Assembly (NCBI RefSeq): GCF_021216655.1
Contig: NZ_CP080437.1
Location: 3,162,001-3,226,000 of the forward strand
Direction: 5' to 3'
Source: Clavibacter michiganensis
GTDB taxonomy: Bacteria; Actinomycetota; Actinomycetes; Actinomycetales; Microbacteriaceae
Length of the DNA stretch: 64,000 nt
The translations under genes and the position numbers were made by a program. Under the pieces are notes generated by a model. It had not been told where the DNA came from and did no database searches. It saw nothing but the letters and a program-made list of their open reading frames with translations. Numbering within the stretch: the first letter of the stretch is position 1; each line of letters begins with the position of its first letter. Positions 18,685 through 27,366 of the stretch are shown here, piece after piece.

Positions 18685-19547
18685 CCGCCACCGCACCGCA
18701 CCACCAGCCCGCCCGCGCCGTCCCCGGGACCCCGCTCCTCGAGGTCGAGCACCTCACCATCGCGTTCCCCACCTCGCGGGGGCCGGTCGAGGTGGTGAAG
18801 GACCTCTCCTTCCGGGTTGAGCCGGACAGCACCCTCGGCATCGTGGGCGAGTCCGGGTCCGGCAAGTCGATGACCTCGCTCGCGGTGATGGGCCTCGTGC
18901 CGCGCGGCGGGAAGGTCACCGGATCCATCAAGCTGGCGGGCGAGGAGCTCGTCGGCCGGAGCGACAAGGAGCTGCGGGCCATGCGCGGCGACCGCATGGC
19001 GATGGTGTTCCAGGATCCGCTCTCCTCGCTCAACCCCTACTACACGGTGGGGCTGCAGATCGAGGAGGCCTACCGGTCGCATCGCTCCGGCTCCCGGAAG
19101 TCCGTGCGGTCGACCGTGGTCGCGGCGCTCGACCGGGTGGGGATCAAGGAGGCCGCGACGCGCGTCGACCACTACCCGCACCAGTTCTCGGGCGGCATGC
19201 GGCAGCGCATCATGATCGCGATGGCGCTGTGCCTCGAGCCCGAGCTGCTCATCGCCGACGAGCCGACCACCGCGCTCGACGTGACGGTGCAGGCGCAGAT
19301 CCTCGACCTCATGCGCTCCATCCGCGCGGAGACGGGGATGGGGATGCTCGTCATCACCCACGACCTCGCCGTCGTGTCCTCCCTCGCCGACGAGGTGCTC
19401 GTCATGCAGGGCGGGCACCGCGTCGAGAGCGGCACCACCGAGCGCGTGTTCACCGCGCCGGAGGATCCGTACACGCACGCCCTGCTCGAGGCGATCCCCC
19501 GCATCGACGCCGCATACGACCGCCAGACGACGGGACCCGCATCATGA
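18681..19547 (+). CDS. Peptide ABC transporter ATP-binding protein (DppD/OppD-like)
   Basis: Cytoplasmic ATPase subunit, 288 residues. Walker A GESGSGKSM is near residue 55, Q-loop VFQDPLSSLNPYYTV near 112, signature FSGGMRQR near 171, Walker B LLIADEPTTALDVT near 190 and H-loop ITHDLA near 225. The C-terminus has the oligopeptide-transporter extension YTHALLEAIPRID. It is shorter than standalone OppD, which often carries a Cys-rich iron-sulphur tail that is absent here. GTG start overlapping the DppB-like stop. Confidence 0.92.
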   Translation: MTATAPHHQPARAVPGTPLLEVEHLTIAFPTSRGPVEVVKDLSFRVEPDSTLGIVGESGSGKSMTSLAVMGLVPRGGKVTGSIKLAGEELVGRSDKELRAMRGDRMAMVFQDPLSSLNPYYTVGLQIEEAYRSHRSGSRKSVRSTVVAALDRVGIKEAATRVDHYPHQFSGGMRQRIMIAMALCLEPELLIADEPTTALDVTVQAQILDLMRSIRAETGMGMLVITHDLAVVSSLADEVLVMQGGHRVESGTTERVFTAPEDPYTHALLEAIPRIDAAYDRQTTGPAS

Positions 19548-20482
19548 GCCGCCACGACGCCTCCGCGCCCGCATCCACCTCGACCGCGCCCGCCGCGGCG
19601 ACGCCCGAGCCGTTCCTCTCCGCGCGCGACCTCACGAAGGAGTACGTGACGCGCGGCGGCCGCGGGCTCCGACCGCCGGTGCGCCGCTTCCTCGCGGTCG
19701 ACGGCGTGAGCCTCGACGTGCCGACCGGGCAGACGCTCTCGATCGTGGGGGAGTCCGGATCCGGCAAGTCGACGACCGCGCGGATCATCGCGCACCTCCT
19801 CGACCCGACCTCCGGCACGTTCGCGCTCAAGGGCGAGGACATGACGCACGCGAAGGGCGCGGCCCTCCGCGAGTTCCGGCGGCAGGTGCAGGTGGTCTTC
19901 CAGGATCCTGCGTCGTCGCTCAACCCGCGGCACACGGTGGAGCAGATCATCAGCGCGCCGCTGCGGTACCAGGGCATCACGACGCCCGGCGGCCACGGGC
20001 AGCTCGTGCGCGACCTGCTCGACCGCGTGGGGTTGAACCCGGATCACGCGCAGCGCTACCCCGCGCAGTTCTCGGGCGGGCAGTGCCAGCGCATCGGGAT
20101 CGCCCGGGCGCTCGCCGTGAGCCCGGGCCTCATCGTGTGCGACGAGGCGGTCTCCGCGCTCGACGTGACGGTGCAGGCGCGCGTCATCGCGCTGCTCCGG
20201 GACCTCCAGCGCGAGCGCGGGCTCAGCTACGTCTTCATCGCGCACGACCTCGCCGTCGTGCGGCAGCTCTCCGACCGCGTCGCCGTGATGAGCTCGGGCA
20301 GGGTCGTGGAGGAGGGGACGCGCGACGACGTGTTCGAGCGCCCGCAGCACCCGTACACGCGCGCCCTGCTCGACGCCGTGCCGCGCATCGACCCCGAGTG
20401 GGACCGCAAGCGGCAGGCCGCGCGCGCCGCGGCCGGTCTCGACACCACCGCCATCGAGACGGCGGGCGGGTCGGCGGCGTGA
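19544..20482 (+). CDS. Peptide ABC transporter ATP-binding protein (DppF/OppF-like)
   Basis: Partner ATPase of the importer, 312 residues. It shows Walker A GESGSGKST near residue 70, VFQDPASSLNPRHTV near 120, signature FSGGQCQR near 175 and Walker B LIVCDEAVSALDVT near 195. Here the usual DEP becomes DEA, a change common in DppF-like subunits because the catalytic Glu is kept. The tail YTRALLDAVPRID matches the family. The first 25 residues are low-complexity Ala/Pro/Ser. The ATG overlaps the DppD-like stop and its stop overlaps the peptidase GTG. Confidence 0.92.
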   Translation: MSRHDASAPASTSTAPAAATPEPFLSARDLTKEYVTRGGRGLRPPVRRFLAVDGVSLDVPTGQTLSIVGESGSGKSTTARIIAHLLDPTSGTFALKGEDMTHAKGAALREFRRQVQVVFQDPASSLNPRHTVEQIISAPLRYQGITTPGGHGQLVRDLLDRVGLNPDHAQRYPAQFSGGQCQRIGIARALAVSPGLIVCDEAVSALDVTVQARVIALLRDLQRERGLSYVFIAHDLAVVRQLSDRVAVMSSGRVVEEGTRDDVFERPQHPYTRALLDAVPRIDPEWDRKRQAARAAAGLDTTAIETAGGSAA

Positions 20483-21786
20483 TCGTCGGATCCGCGACCG
20501 TCCCCGGCGTCCACGTCACCGACCACGAGATCGAGGTCCCGCTCGACTGGGCCGCGGCGCGCGCCGGCGAGCCCACCGCGACGATCACGGTGTTCGCCCG
20601 CGAGCTCGTCGCGCCCGACCGCCGCGGCGACGACCTGCCCGCGCTCCTCTACCTCCAGGGCGGCCCGGGCGGGAAGTCGCCGCGCGTGCTCGACGACGGC
20701 GGGTGGATCGGCCACGCCCTCCGCACGCACCGCGTCGTGCTCCTCGACCAGCGCGGCACCGGGCGGAGCACGCCCGTGACGGCGCGCACGATGATGCGGT
20801 TCGGCGACGACCACGCGTCCGCCGCCCGGTACCTCGCGCTGTTCCGCGCCGACGCGATCGTGCAGGACGCCGAGGCGCTGCGGCAGCACCTCGAGGGCGG
20901 GCGCCGCTGGTCGACGCTCGGCCAGAGCTACGGCGGGTTCCTCACGCTCACGTACCTGTCGCTCGCGCCGGAGGCCCTGTCGGCCTGCTACGTGACGGGC
21001 GGCCTCGCGTCGCTCGACCCCGACGCCGAGGAGGTCTACCGCCGGACCTACCCGCGCACGGTCCGGAAGAACGTCGGCTACCACGCGCGCTACCCGGCCG
21101 ACGTGGGGATCCTGTCCCGCCTCGCGGACCGGCTCCAGGTCGGCGACGTGACGCTGCCCGACGGCGACGTGCTCACCGTGGAGCGCCTGCAGACGATCGG
21201 CATCGACCTCGGCATGGCGCCCGGGCGCGAGCGGATCCACGCGCTCCTCGACGAGGCGCTCGACGACCGCGGCGAGCCGACCGACGTGCTGCTCGCCGAG
21301 GTGATGCGCCTCACCTCGTACGCGGCGAACCCGCTGTTCGCGGCGATGCAGGAGAGCATCTACGCGTCGGGCACCCGGCCCGCCACCGCGTGGGCCGCCG
21401 AGCGGGAGCGCGGCAGGCACCCGGCGTTCGCGCCGACCGCCCGGCCGCTGCTGCTCACCGGCGAGATGATGTACCCCTGGATGTTCGAGGAGATCCGCCT
21501 GCTGCGCCCGTTCCGCGGCGCCGTGGAGGAGATGGCCCGCCGCGACGACTGGCCGGAGCTCTACGACCCGGCCCGCCTCGCCGCCAACGAGGTGCCGCTG
21601 GCCGCCGCGATCTACCACGACGACATGTACGTGGACGCGGGCCTGCAGCAGGACACGGTCGCGCGCGTGGGGAACGCCCGCGCGTGGATAACGAACGAGC
21701 ACGAGCACGACGGCCTCGGAGCGCCCGGCGTGCTCGGGCGGCTGATGGACACGATCGCCCGCGATGGAGGAGGCCTGCCCCGATGA
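20479..21786 (+). CDS. Alpha/beta-hydrolase peptidase of family S33 (prolyl aminopeptidase-like)
   Basis: Cytoplasmic aminopeptidase-like hydrolase, 435 residues, expected to cut an N-terminal proline or hydroxyproline from peptides. The oxyanion motif GGPGG is at residues 61-65, LLDQRGTGRS near 88-97 is diagnostic of S33 proline iminopeptidases, and the nucleophile elbow GQSYGG places the Ser at residue 150. A helical cap follows, and the HEHDG segment near the C-terminus likely supplies the catalytic His. The size matches the larger PepIP/tricorn-associated S33 group rather than the 320-residue Pip form. It is coupled by overlapping stop/start codons to the peptide importer before it and to the M24 peptidase after it, so it probably processes imported peptides. 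Confidence 0.88.
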   Translation: MIVGSATVPGVHVTDHEIEVPLDWAAARAGEPTATITVFARELVAPDRRGDDLPALLYLQGGPGGKSPRVLDDGGWIGHALRTHRVVLLDQRGTGRSTPVTARTMMRFGDDHASAARYLALFRADAIVQDAEALRQHLEGGRRWSTLGQSYGGFLTLTYLSLAPEALSACYVTGGLASLDPDAEEVYRRTYPRTVRKNVGYHARYPADVGILSRLADRLQVGDVTLPDGDVLTVERLQTIGIDLGMAPGRERIHALLDEALDDRGEPTDVLLAEVMRLTSYAANPLFAAMQESIYASGTRPATAWAAERERGRHPAFAPTARPLLLTGEMMYPWMFEEIRLLRPFRGAVEEMARRDDWPELYDPARLAANEVPLAAAIYHDDMYVDAGLQQDTVARVGNARAWITNEHEHDGLGAPGVLGRLMDTIARDGGGLPR

Positions 21787-23255
21787 CCGACACGACCCAC
21801 GACACGGCGCCCGCCACGGACCCCGGGGCGCCGCGCGCCCCCTTCACCCCCGAGGACCGCCGCCCGCCGCGCCTCGCGGAGCTGCCCGCGTTCCAGGACC
21901 TCATGGCCGGCGGCTGGATCACGCCGGACCGCACGCCGACCACCGTGCCCGGCGCGGTCGAGGCCGCGGCCGCGCACCGCGACCGCCTGAGCGCCGCGAT
22001 GCCCGGCGTCACCCTCGCGGTGGTGAGCGGGTACGCGCCCACGCGCAACGACGACTGCCGCTACGCGTTCCGCGCCGACAGCGACTTCGTGTGGCTCACC
22101 GGCGTGCAGATCGAGGGCGCGGTGCTCGTGATGCACGCGGTGCCGGGCGGCCACGACGCCGTGCTGCACGTGCCCGCGCCCGCGCACCCGGGGGATCCGC
22201 GCTTCTACTCCGACGCCGACCACGGCGAGCTCTGGGTCGGCCCCGCGCCCGCGCACGCCGACTGGCACCGGGTGCTCCGGATCCCCGTGCGCGACCCAGG
22301 CCGCTTGGCGCCCGACCTCGCCGGCGTCCGCGACGTCCGCCGCGCGGGCGCCGTCACCGGCGTGCCGTCCGCGCTCGCCGACGTCCCGCGCGACGCTGCG
22401 CTCGTGGCGGCGCTCGGCGAGCTGCGCGTCATCAAGGACGCGTGGGAGATCGAGGAGCTGCGGCGCGCGGTCGACGACACCGTCGAGGGCTTCGCCGAGG
22501 TCGTGCGCGCGATGCCGCGTGCGCGCGCGCACGGCGGGGAGCGCTGGCTGCAGGGCACGTTCGACCGGCACGCGCGGACGGTCGGCAACGGCCCCGGCTA
22601 CGCCACCATCGTGGGTGGCGGCGGGCACGCGACGACGCTGCACTGGGTGCGCTGCGACGGCCCGCTCCGCGACGGCGAGCTCGTGCTGCTCGACATGGGC
22701 GTGGAGGCGCGCAGCCTCTACACGGCGGACGTCACCCGCACGATCCCCGTGGACGGCACCTTCACCCCCGAGCAGCGGCTCGTGCACGACATCGTGGAGC
22801 GCAGCCACCGCGCGGGCCTCGAGGCCGTCGCGCCCGGTCGGCCGCTCGTCGACTTCCACCACGCGTCCATGGAGGTCATCGCCCAGGGGCTGCACGACCT
22901 GGGGATCCTGCCGGTCTCGGTCGACGAGGCGCTCTCGCCCGCCGGGCAGCACCACAGGCGCTGGCTGGTGTGCGGCATCGGGCACCACCTCGGGCTCGAC
23001 GTGCACGACTGCTCGGGCGCCGGGGTCGCCGGCTACGACCGCGCGGTCGAGCCGGGCATGGTGCTGACCGTGGAGCCCGGCCTCTACTTCGCGCCGGACG
23101 ACGGGATGGTACCGCCCGAGCTGCGGGGCATCGGGGTGCGGATCGAAGACGATATCGTGGTGACGCAGACGGGGTCCGACGTGCTGTCGGACGCGCTGCC
23201 GATCGACGCCCAGGGCCTGGAGTCCTGGATGCGGGAGCAGCGGTCCCCGTCCTGA
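21783..23255 (+). CDS. M24B metallopeptidase, Xaa-Pro aminopeptidase-like
   Basis: Releases the N-terminal residue ahead of a proline, or by inference hydroxyproline, in imported peptides; 490 residues. An aminopeptidase-P N-domain (about 60-200, with RYAFRADSDFVWLTGV) precedes the pita-bread catalytic domain (about 225-480). Metal ligands are visible in LLDMGVEARSLYTADVTR (two Asp), GIGHHLGLDVHD (His), TVEPGLYF (Glu) and RIEDDIVVT (Glu), so the site appears complete. The ATG overlaps the preceding stop. With the S33 enzyme this gives a pair able to dismantle Pro/Hyp-rich peptides. Confidence 0.92.
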   Translation: MTDTTHDTAPATDPGAPRAPFTPEDRRPPRLAELPAFQDLMAGGWITPDRTPTTVPGAVEAAAAHRDRLSAAMPGVTLAVVSGYAPTRNDDCRYAFRADSDFVWLTGVQIEGAVLVMHAVPGGHDAVLHVPAPAHPGDPRFYSDADHGELWVGPAPAHADWHRVLRIPVRDPGRLAPDLAGVRDVRRAGAVTGVPSALADVPRDAALVAALGELRVIKDAWEIEELRRAVDDTVEGFAEVVRAMPRARAHGGERWLQGTFDRHARTVGNGPGYATIVGGGGHATTLHWVRCDGPLRDGELVLLDMGVEARSLYTADVTRTIPVDGTFTPEQRLVHDIVERSHRAGLEAVAPGRPLVDFHHASMEVIAQGLHDLGILPVSVDEALSPAGQHHRRWLVCGIGHHLGLDVHDCSGAGVAGYDRAVEPGMVLTVEPGLYFAPDDGMVPPELRGIGVRIEDDIVVTQTGSDVLSDALPIDAQGLESWMREQRSPS

Positions 23256-23272
23256 CACAGAGGAGGACCCGC

Positions 23273-23986
23273 GTGAGCCTCTCCGCACTGCGTCCCGCAC
23301 CCCCGCGCGAGAGCCTGCGCGAGCACGTGCACCAGGCCCTGTCCGCGGCCATCGTCTCGGGCGAGCTGGAACCCGGCACGCTCATCACCGTGCCCACGCT
23401 CGCCGTGCGCTTCGACGTCTCGGCCACGCCCGTCCGCGAGGCGGTGCTCGAGCTCGAGAAGCGCGGCTTCGTGGAGACGGTCCGCAACAAGGGCTTCCGC
23501 GTCACCGCCGTGAGCGACGAGGAGCTCGGCCACCTGGTGCAGGTGCGGCAGCTCCTCGAGGCGCCGGCCATGGCGCGGCTCGCCGGGCACCTGCCCGAGG
23601 GCGCGCTGCCCGGCCTCGAGGCGCTCGCCGACCGCATCGAGCAGGGCGCGCGCGAGGGGGACCTCCGCGCGTACCTCGAGGCCGACCAGGAGCTGCACCT
23701 CTCCCTCACGCGCATGCTCGGCAACCCCGTGCTCACGGCGGCCATCGCCGACCTCCGCTCGCGCACGCGCCTCGTCGGCCTCGCGTCGATGAAGGAGAGC
23801 AGCCTCCTCGACGCCTCGGCGGCCGAGCACCATGAGCTGCTGCGGGCGTTGGTCGCCGGCGACGGATCCGGGGCGCACGAGCTGATGGTGCGGCACATCC
23901 GGCACGCCACCGGCTGGTGGGCGGGGCGCGGCGAGGACGAGCCCGCGGCGGATGCAGGCGCGTCCCGGGTCGACCACGACGCCTGA
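23273..23986 (+). CDS. GntR-family regulator, FadR/FCD subfamily
   Basis: DNA-binding regulator of 237 residues. The winged helix covers residues 12-75 (IVSGELEPGTLITVPTLA and SATPVREAVLELEKRGFVE). The C-terminal all-helical FCD domain (about 80-215) contains DQELHLSLTRMLGNP, AEHHELLRALVAGD and HIRHATGW, whose Asp and His residues typically bind a metal and a carboxylate effector. Hydroxyproline or a pathway acid would fit as ligand. GTG start with an AGAGGAGGA ribosome site, 17 bases after the M24 gene. It lies between the uptake and the oxidation halves of the locus, just before the inverted-repeat operator at 24026-24043. Confidence 0.9.
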   Translation: MSLSALRPAPPRESLREHVHQALSAAIVSGELEPGTLITVPTLAVRFDVSATPVREAVLELEKRGFVETVRNKGFRVTAVSDEELGHLVQVRQLLEAPAMARLAGHLPEGALPGLEALADRIEQGAREGDLRAYLEADQELHLSLTRMLGNPVLTAAIADLRSRTRLVGLASMKESSLLDASAAEHHELLRALVAGDGSGAHELMVRHIRHATGWWAGRGEDEPAADAGASRVDHDA

Positions 23987-24025
23987 TCCGCTCGGCACCG
24001 CCCCGCTTCCCCTACGCGGCGATGT

Positions 24026-24043
24026 GTGACATATTACTGTCAC
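24026..24043. promoter_or_regulatory. Operator: perfect inverted repeat GTGACA-N6-TGTCAC before the hydroxyproline oxidation genes
   Basis: GTGACATATTACTGTCAC has perfect 6-base arms and an AT-rich centre, 56 bases before the ATG at 24099 and 39 bases after the FCD regulator gene. The first 12 bases recur, inverted, at 12842-12853. It is a good candidate binding site for the FCD-type regulator, and could also contain the -10 region of a second promoter. Confidence 0.65.
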
Positions 24044-24098
24044 CGCCGTACGCCACCCGCCTCCCCGAGGCGCATCCACCCGTGAGAGCAGGGACACC

Positions 24099-25343
24099 AT
24101 GACGCGTCACGTGGTCGTCGTGGGCGGCGGCATCGTCGGGGCCGCGTGCGCCCGGTCGCTCGCCCGTGCGGGGATGCGCGTCACGGTCGTCGAGCGCGCC
24201 GCCGTCGCGTCCGGCACGAGCGCCCAGGGCGAGGGCAACATCCTCGTGTCCGACAAGGGGCCGGGCGCCGAGCTCGAGCTCGCGCAGCTGGCCGCCCGCC
24301 GTTGGCCCGAGGTGGCCGCCGAGCTCGCGGACGAGCTGGGCGACGCGCTGCCCTCCATCGAGTACGAGCCCAAGGGCGGGCTCGTCGTCACGACCACCGA
24401 CGAGGGCGCGGATCCGCTCCTCGCCTTCGCCGCCACCCAGCGCTCCGCGGGCGTCGACGCCGTGCCCGTCGACCGGCGTCGGGCGCTCGAGCTCGAGCCG
24501 TGGCTGAACCCCGCGATCACCGCGGCCGTGCACTACCCCGAGGACGCGCAGGTGCAGCCCGCCATCGCGACCGAGGCGCTCGCCGCCTCGGCCAGGCGGG
24601 CGGGCGCGGTCGTGCGCACCGGGGTCGAGGTCATCGGGCCGCTGCTCGACGCGGACGGCGCGCTCCGCGGCGTGCGGACGAGCGCGGGCGACATCGCCGC
24701 GGACGACGTGCTGATCGCGGCGGGACCGTGGTCGGGCGAGGTGGCGCGGACCCTCGGCGTCGAGCTGCCCGTGCTGCCGCGGCGGGGCGTCGTGCTCGTC
24801 ACCACGCGCATGCCGCACCGCATCCGGCACAAGGTCTACGACGGCGACTACGTGGGCGCGGTCGGATCCGGCGACGGGGCGCTGCAGACCTCGGGCGTCG
24901 TGGAGTCGACGCCGTCGGGCACGGTGCTCATCGGATCCAGCCGCGAGCGCGTGGGCTTCGACGCGTCGCTGCGCGTGGCCGTGCTCGAGGAGCTCGCCGC
25001 GAAGGCCGTGCGGCTCTTCCCCTTCCTCGTCGAGGCGAACGCGATGCGCTCCTACGGCGGCTTCCGCCCGTACCTGCCCGACCACCTGCCGGTCGTCGGG
25101 CCGGATCCGCGACTGCCCGGCCTCTGGCACGCGAGCGGGCACGAGGGCGCCGGCATCGGCCTGTCGGTCGCGACCGCGGACCTCATCGTGGCGCAGATGA
25201 CGGGCGAGGCGACCCCGCTCGACGTGCGGCCCTTCTCCGTCGCGCGCGCCTCGCTCGGGCTGCCGATGCCCGGGGGCGCTGCGCCCGGAGCCGCCGCGCC
25301 CGGCCTCGCGCTGCCCACCGACGCGGCCGGAGCGCGCGCATGA
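24099..25343 (+). CDS. FAD-dependent oxidoreductase, D-hydroxyproline dehydrogenase beta-like subunit (DAO family)
   Basis: Likely catalytic subunit oxidising cis-4-hydroxy-D-proline to pyrroline-4-hydroxy-2-carboxylate; 414 residues. The N-terminal FAD motif VVVGGGIVGAACA is at residues 5-17 with ERA at the end of the second strand, and the C-terminal DAO signature includes GLWHASGHEGAGIGLS near 345-360. Related to the beta subunit of HcnABC/octopine-type and hydroxyproline dehydrogenases. The assignment rests on the two following genes (2Fe-2S gamma subunit and NAD/FAD alpha subunit), which together form the heterotrimeric enzyme, and on the epimerase, deaminase and dehydrogenase downstream. 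The ATG is 112 bases after the regulator, with an operator between. A Gly/Ala/Pro-rich tail of about 25 residues is unconserved. Confidence 0.85.
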   Translation: MTRHVVVVGGGIVGAACARSLARAGMRVTVVERAAVASGTSAQGEGNILVSDKGPGAELELAQLAARRWPEVAAELADELGDALPSIEYEPKGGLVVTTTDEGADPLLAFAATQRSAGVDAVPVDRRRALELEPWLNPAITAAVHYPEDAQVQPAIATEALAASARRAGAVVRTGVEVIGPLLDADGALRGVRTSAGDIAADDVLIAAGPWSGEVARTLGVELPVLPRRGVVLVTTRMPHRIRHKVYDGDYVGAVGSGDGALQTSGVVESTPSGTVLIGSSRERVGFDASLRVAVLEELAAKAVRLFPFLVEANAMRSYGGFRPYLPDHLPVVGPDPRLPGLWHASGHEGAGIGLSVATADLIVAQMTGEATPLDVRPFSVARASLGLPMPGGAAPGAAAPGLALPTDAAGARA

Positions 25344-25678
25344 CGCCGCGGCGCGTGGATCCGGCGCGCGACCCGATCCGCCCGGGACCCGCCGAGGCGG
25401 TGCGCTTCACCATGGACGGGGATCCCGTCGAGGGCGTCGGCGGCCAGACCATCGCGGGCGCGCTGCTCGCCTCCGGCACGCTCGCCTGGCGCACGACCGC
25501 GAGCGCCGGCCGGCCCCGCGGCGTCTTCTGCGGGATCGGCGTGTGCTTCGACTGCACCGTCACCGTGAACGGGCTGCCGGACGTCCGCGCCTGCCAGCGC
25601 CGCGCGGTCGAGGGCGACGTGGTCGAGACCGGGCCGGGCGCGACCGTGCCCGACGCGCGCGCGGGGGAGGCGTCGTGA
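25340..25678 (+). CDS. (2Fe-2S)-binding small subunit, D-hydroxyproline dehydrogenase gamma-like
   Basis: Small electron-transfer subunit of 112 residues. Residues 20-105 form a Fer2_4-type fold with the cluster-binding pattern CGIGVCFDC near residues 58-66 and a further Cys near 81 (RACQRR). It would pass electrons between the flavin subunits of the hydroxyproline dehydrogenase. Start and stop both overlap neighbours by 4 bases (beta subunit before, alpha subunit after), which fits a stoichiometric complex. Confidence 0.85.
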   Translation: MTPRRVDPARDPIRPGPAEAVRFTMDGDPVEGVGGQTIAGALLASGTLAWRTTASAGRPRGVFCGIGVCFDCTVTVNGLPDVRACQRRAVEGDVVETGPGATVPDARAGEAS

Positions 25679-27366
25679 GCGGCGCGGACGACCGGCGGCA
25701 CGTCGTCGTGATCGGCGCGGGACCGGCAGGGCTCGCGGCCGCGGTCGCCGCCCGCGGTCGCGGGGCGCGCGTCACGCTGCTCGACGCGTCCGACGAGCTC
25801 GGCGGCCAGTACTGGCGGCACCTGCCGGCGACGCGGCCCGCCGCGCGCGAGCGGATCCTGCACCACGGCTGGGACGCGTTCACCGCGCTCCGCGGACGGC
25901 TCGCGGCCGACGACGGCTGCGAGATCGTGACGGGCGCGCAGGTGTGGGCGATCGAGCGGCCGGCACCGGACGCGCCCGCCGTCGCCGACTCGTCCGCGCC
26001 GCCCGCCGCCGTCGTGCACGTCCTCGTCGGCCAGGTCGACGGATCCCGCCGCGAGCCGCTGGCCCTCCGCCCGGACGCGCTCGTGCTCGCGACCGGCGCG
26101 CACGACCGCACGCTGCCCTTCCCCGGCTGGGACCTGCCGGGCGTCTTCACCGCGGGCGCCGCGCAGGCGCTCGCGAAGGGCGAGCGGGTCGCGATCGGCG
26201 ACCGCGTGATCGTCGCGGGCGCCGGGCCCTTCCTCCTGCCCGTCGCCGTGTCGCTCGTGCAGGCGGGGGCGCGCGTGGTCGGGATCCACGAGGCCGCGCG
26301 CGTGCCCGGACTCGCCCGCGGGTGGCTGCGCAGTCCGCTCGGCCTCGCCCGCGCCCCGCACAAGGCCGCCGAGCTCGCCGGGTACGTCTCCGTGCTGGCG
26401 CGGGAGCGGATCGGCTACTCCACCGGCAGCGCGGTGGTCGCGGCGCACGGCACCGACCGCGTCGACGCCGTCACCGTGCAGCGCCTCGACGCCTCGTGGG
26501 CACCGATCCCCGGCACCGAGCGGCGGATCGCCGTGGACGCCGTGTGCGTGGGCCACGGGTTCACGCCCCGGCTCGAGCTGCCGATCGCCGCGGGCTGCCG
26601 CATCGGCGCCGACCGCTTCGTCGAGGTCGACGCCTCCCAGGGCGCCGGGCCGGCTGGCGTCTTCGCGGCGGGCGAGATCACCGGCATCGGGGGAGTGGAC
26701 CAGGCGCTCGCGGAGGGCGAGGTCGCGGGGCACTGCGCCGCGGGCGGATCCCCGTCCGACGCCGCCGTCGCCCCCGCGGTCCGCCGCCGGGCCGTCGCGC
26801 ACGACGTGGCCGGCCGCATCGAGGCCGCGCACGGGATCCGCCCCGGCTGGACCGGCTGGCTCCGCGACGACACGCTCGCGTGCCGCTGCGAGGAGGTGCC
26901 CGTCGGCCGGATCCGCGCGACCGCCCGCGCCGCGTCGTCCACCGACCTCCGCTCCATGAAGCTCGCGACGCGCGCCGGCCTCGGCATCTGCCAGGGCCGC
27001 GTCTGCGGGCGGACCGTCGAGCAGCTGCTCGCGGCGGAGGCTCCGGCGTGCGGATCCGCGCCCGCCGCGTCTCCCGCCGCCGCGCCCGGCCCCGGATCCG
27101 ACCGCCGCCCCATCGCCTCGCCCGTGCGCCTCGGCGAGCTCGCCGCCGCCTACGAGCGCCGCGACACCGGACCCCCGTCCCTCGCCGCGGCCGCGCCCGG
27201 CGTCGACGACCCGCCGCCCGCCGGCGTCGCGGACCCGCCGCCCGCCGGCGTCGCGGACCCGCCGCCCGCCGACGACCCGCCCGCGGGCAGCGACCCGCCG
27301 CGCGACCCCGCGCCCCCGACCACCCCAGCACCTCCCCGCACCACCGACCGGAAGGACACCCCTTGA
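25675..27366 (+). CDS. FAD/NAD-dependent oxidoreductase, D-hydroxyproline dehydrogenase alpha-like subunit
   Basis: Flavoprotein subunit of 563 residues. VVIGAGPAGLAAAVAA near residue 10 binds FAD, RVIVAGAGPFLLPVAVSL near 180 is the second nucleotide site, and FAAGEITGIGGVDQALAEG near 329 is typical of HcnB/SoxA-like subunits. A BFD-like 2Fe-2S domain follows with CRCEE near 403 and GICQGRVCG near 440 (four Cys). Residues beyond about 455 are an unusual Pro/Ala/Asp-rich tail of over 100 residues containing a tandem DPPPAGVA repeat, not expected in this family. GTG start overlapping the gamma-subunit stop. Confidence 0.85.
   Translation: MSGADDRRHVVVIGAGPAGLAAAVAARGRGARVTLLDASDELGGQYWRHLPATRPAARERILHHGWDAFTALRGRLAADDGCEIVTGAQVWAIERPAPDAPAVADSSAPPAAVVHVLVGQVDGSRREPLALRPDALVLATGAHDRTLPFPGWDLPGVFTAGAAQALAKGERVAIGDRVIVAGAGPFLLPVAVSLVQAGARVVGIHEAARVPGLARGWLRSPLGLARAPHKAAELAGYVSVLARERIGYSTGSAVVAAHGTDRVDAVTVQRLDASWAPIPGTERRIAVDAVCVGHGFTPRLELPIAAGCRIGADRFVEVDASQGAGPAGVFAAGEITGIGGVDQALAEGEVAGHCAAGGSPSDAAVAPAVRRRAVAHDVAGRIEAAHGIRPGWTGWLRDDTLACRCEEVPVGRIRATARAASSTDLRSMKLATRAGLGICQGRVCGRTVEQLLAAEAPACGSAPAASPAAAPGPGSDRRPIASPVRLGELAAAYERRDTGPPSLAAAAPGVDDPPPAGVADPPPAGVADPPPADDPPAGSDPPRDPAPPTTPAPPRTTDRKDTP
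27208..27270 (+). repeat. Tandem 24-base repeat coding the DPPPAGVA tail
   Basis: Two identical 24-base units (27208-27231, 27232-27255) and a 15-base partial third encode DPPPAGVA repeats in the C-terminal tail of the dehydrogenase alpha subunit. The unit length keeps the reading frame, so copy number can change without breaking the gene. Confidence 0.85.
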
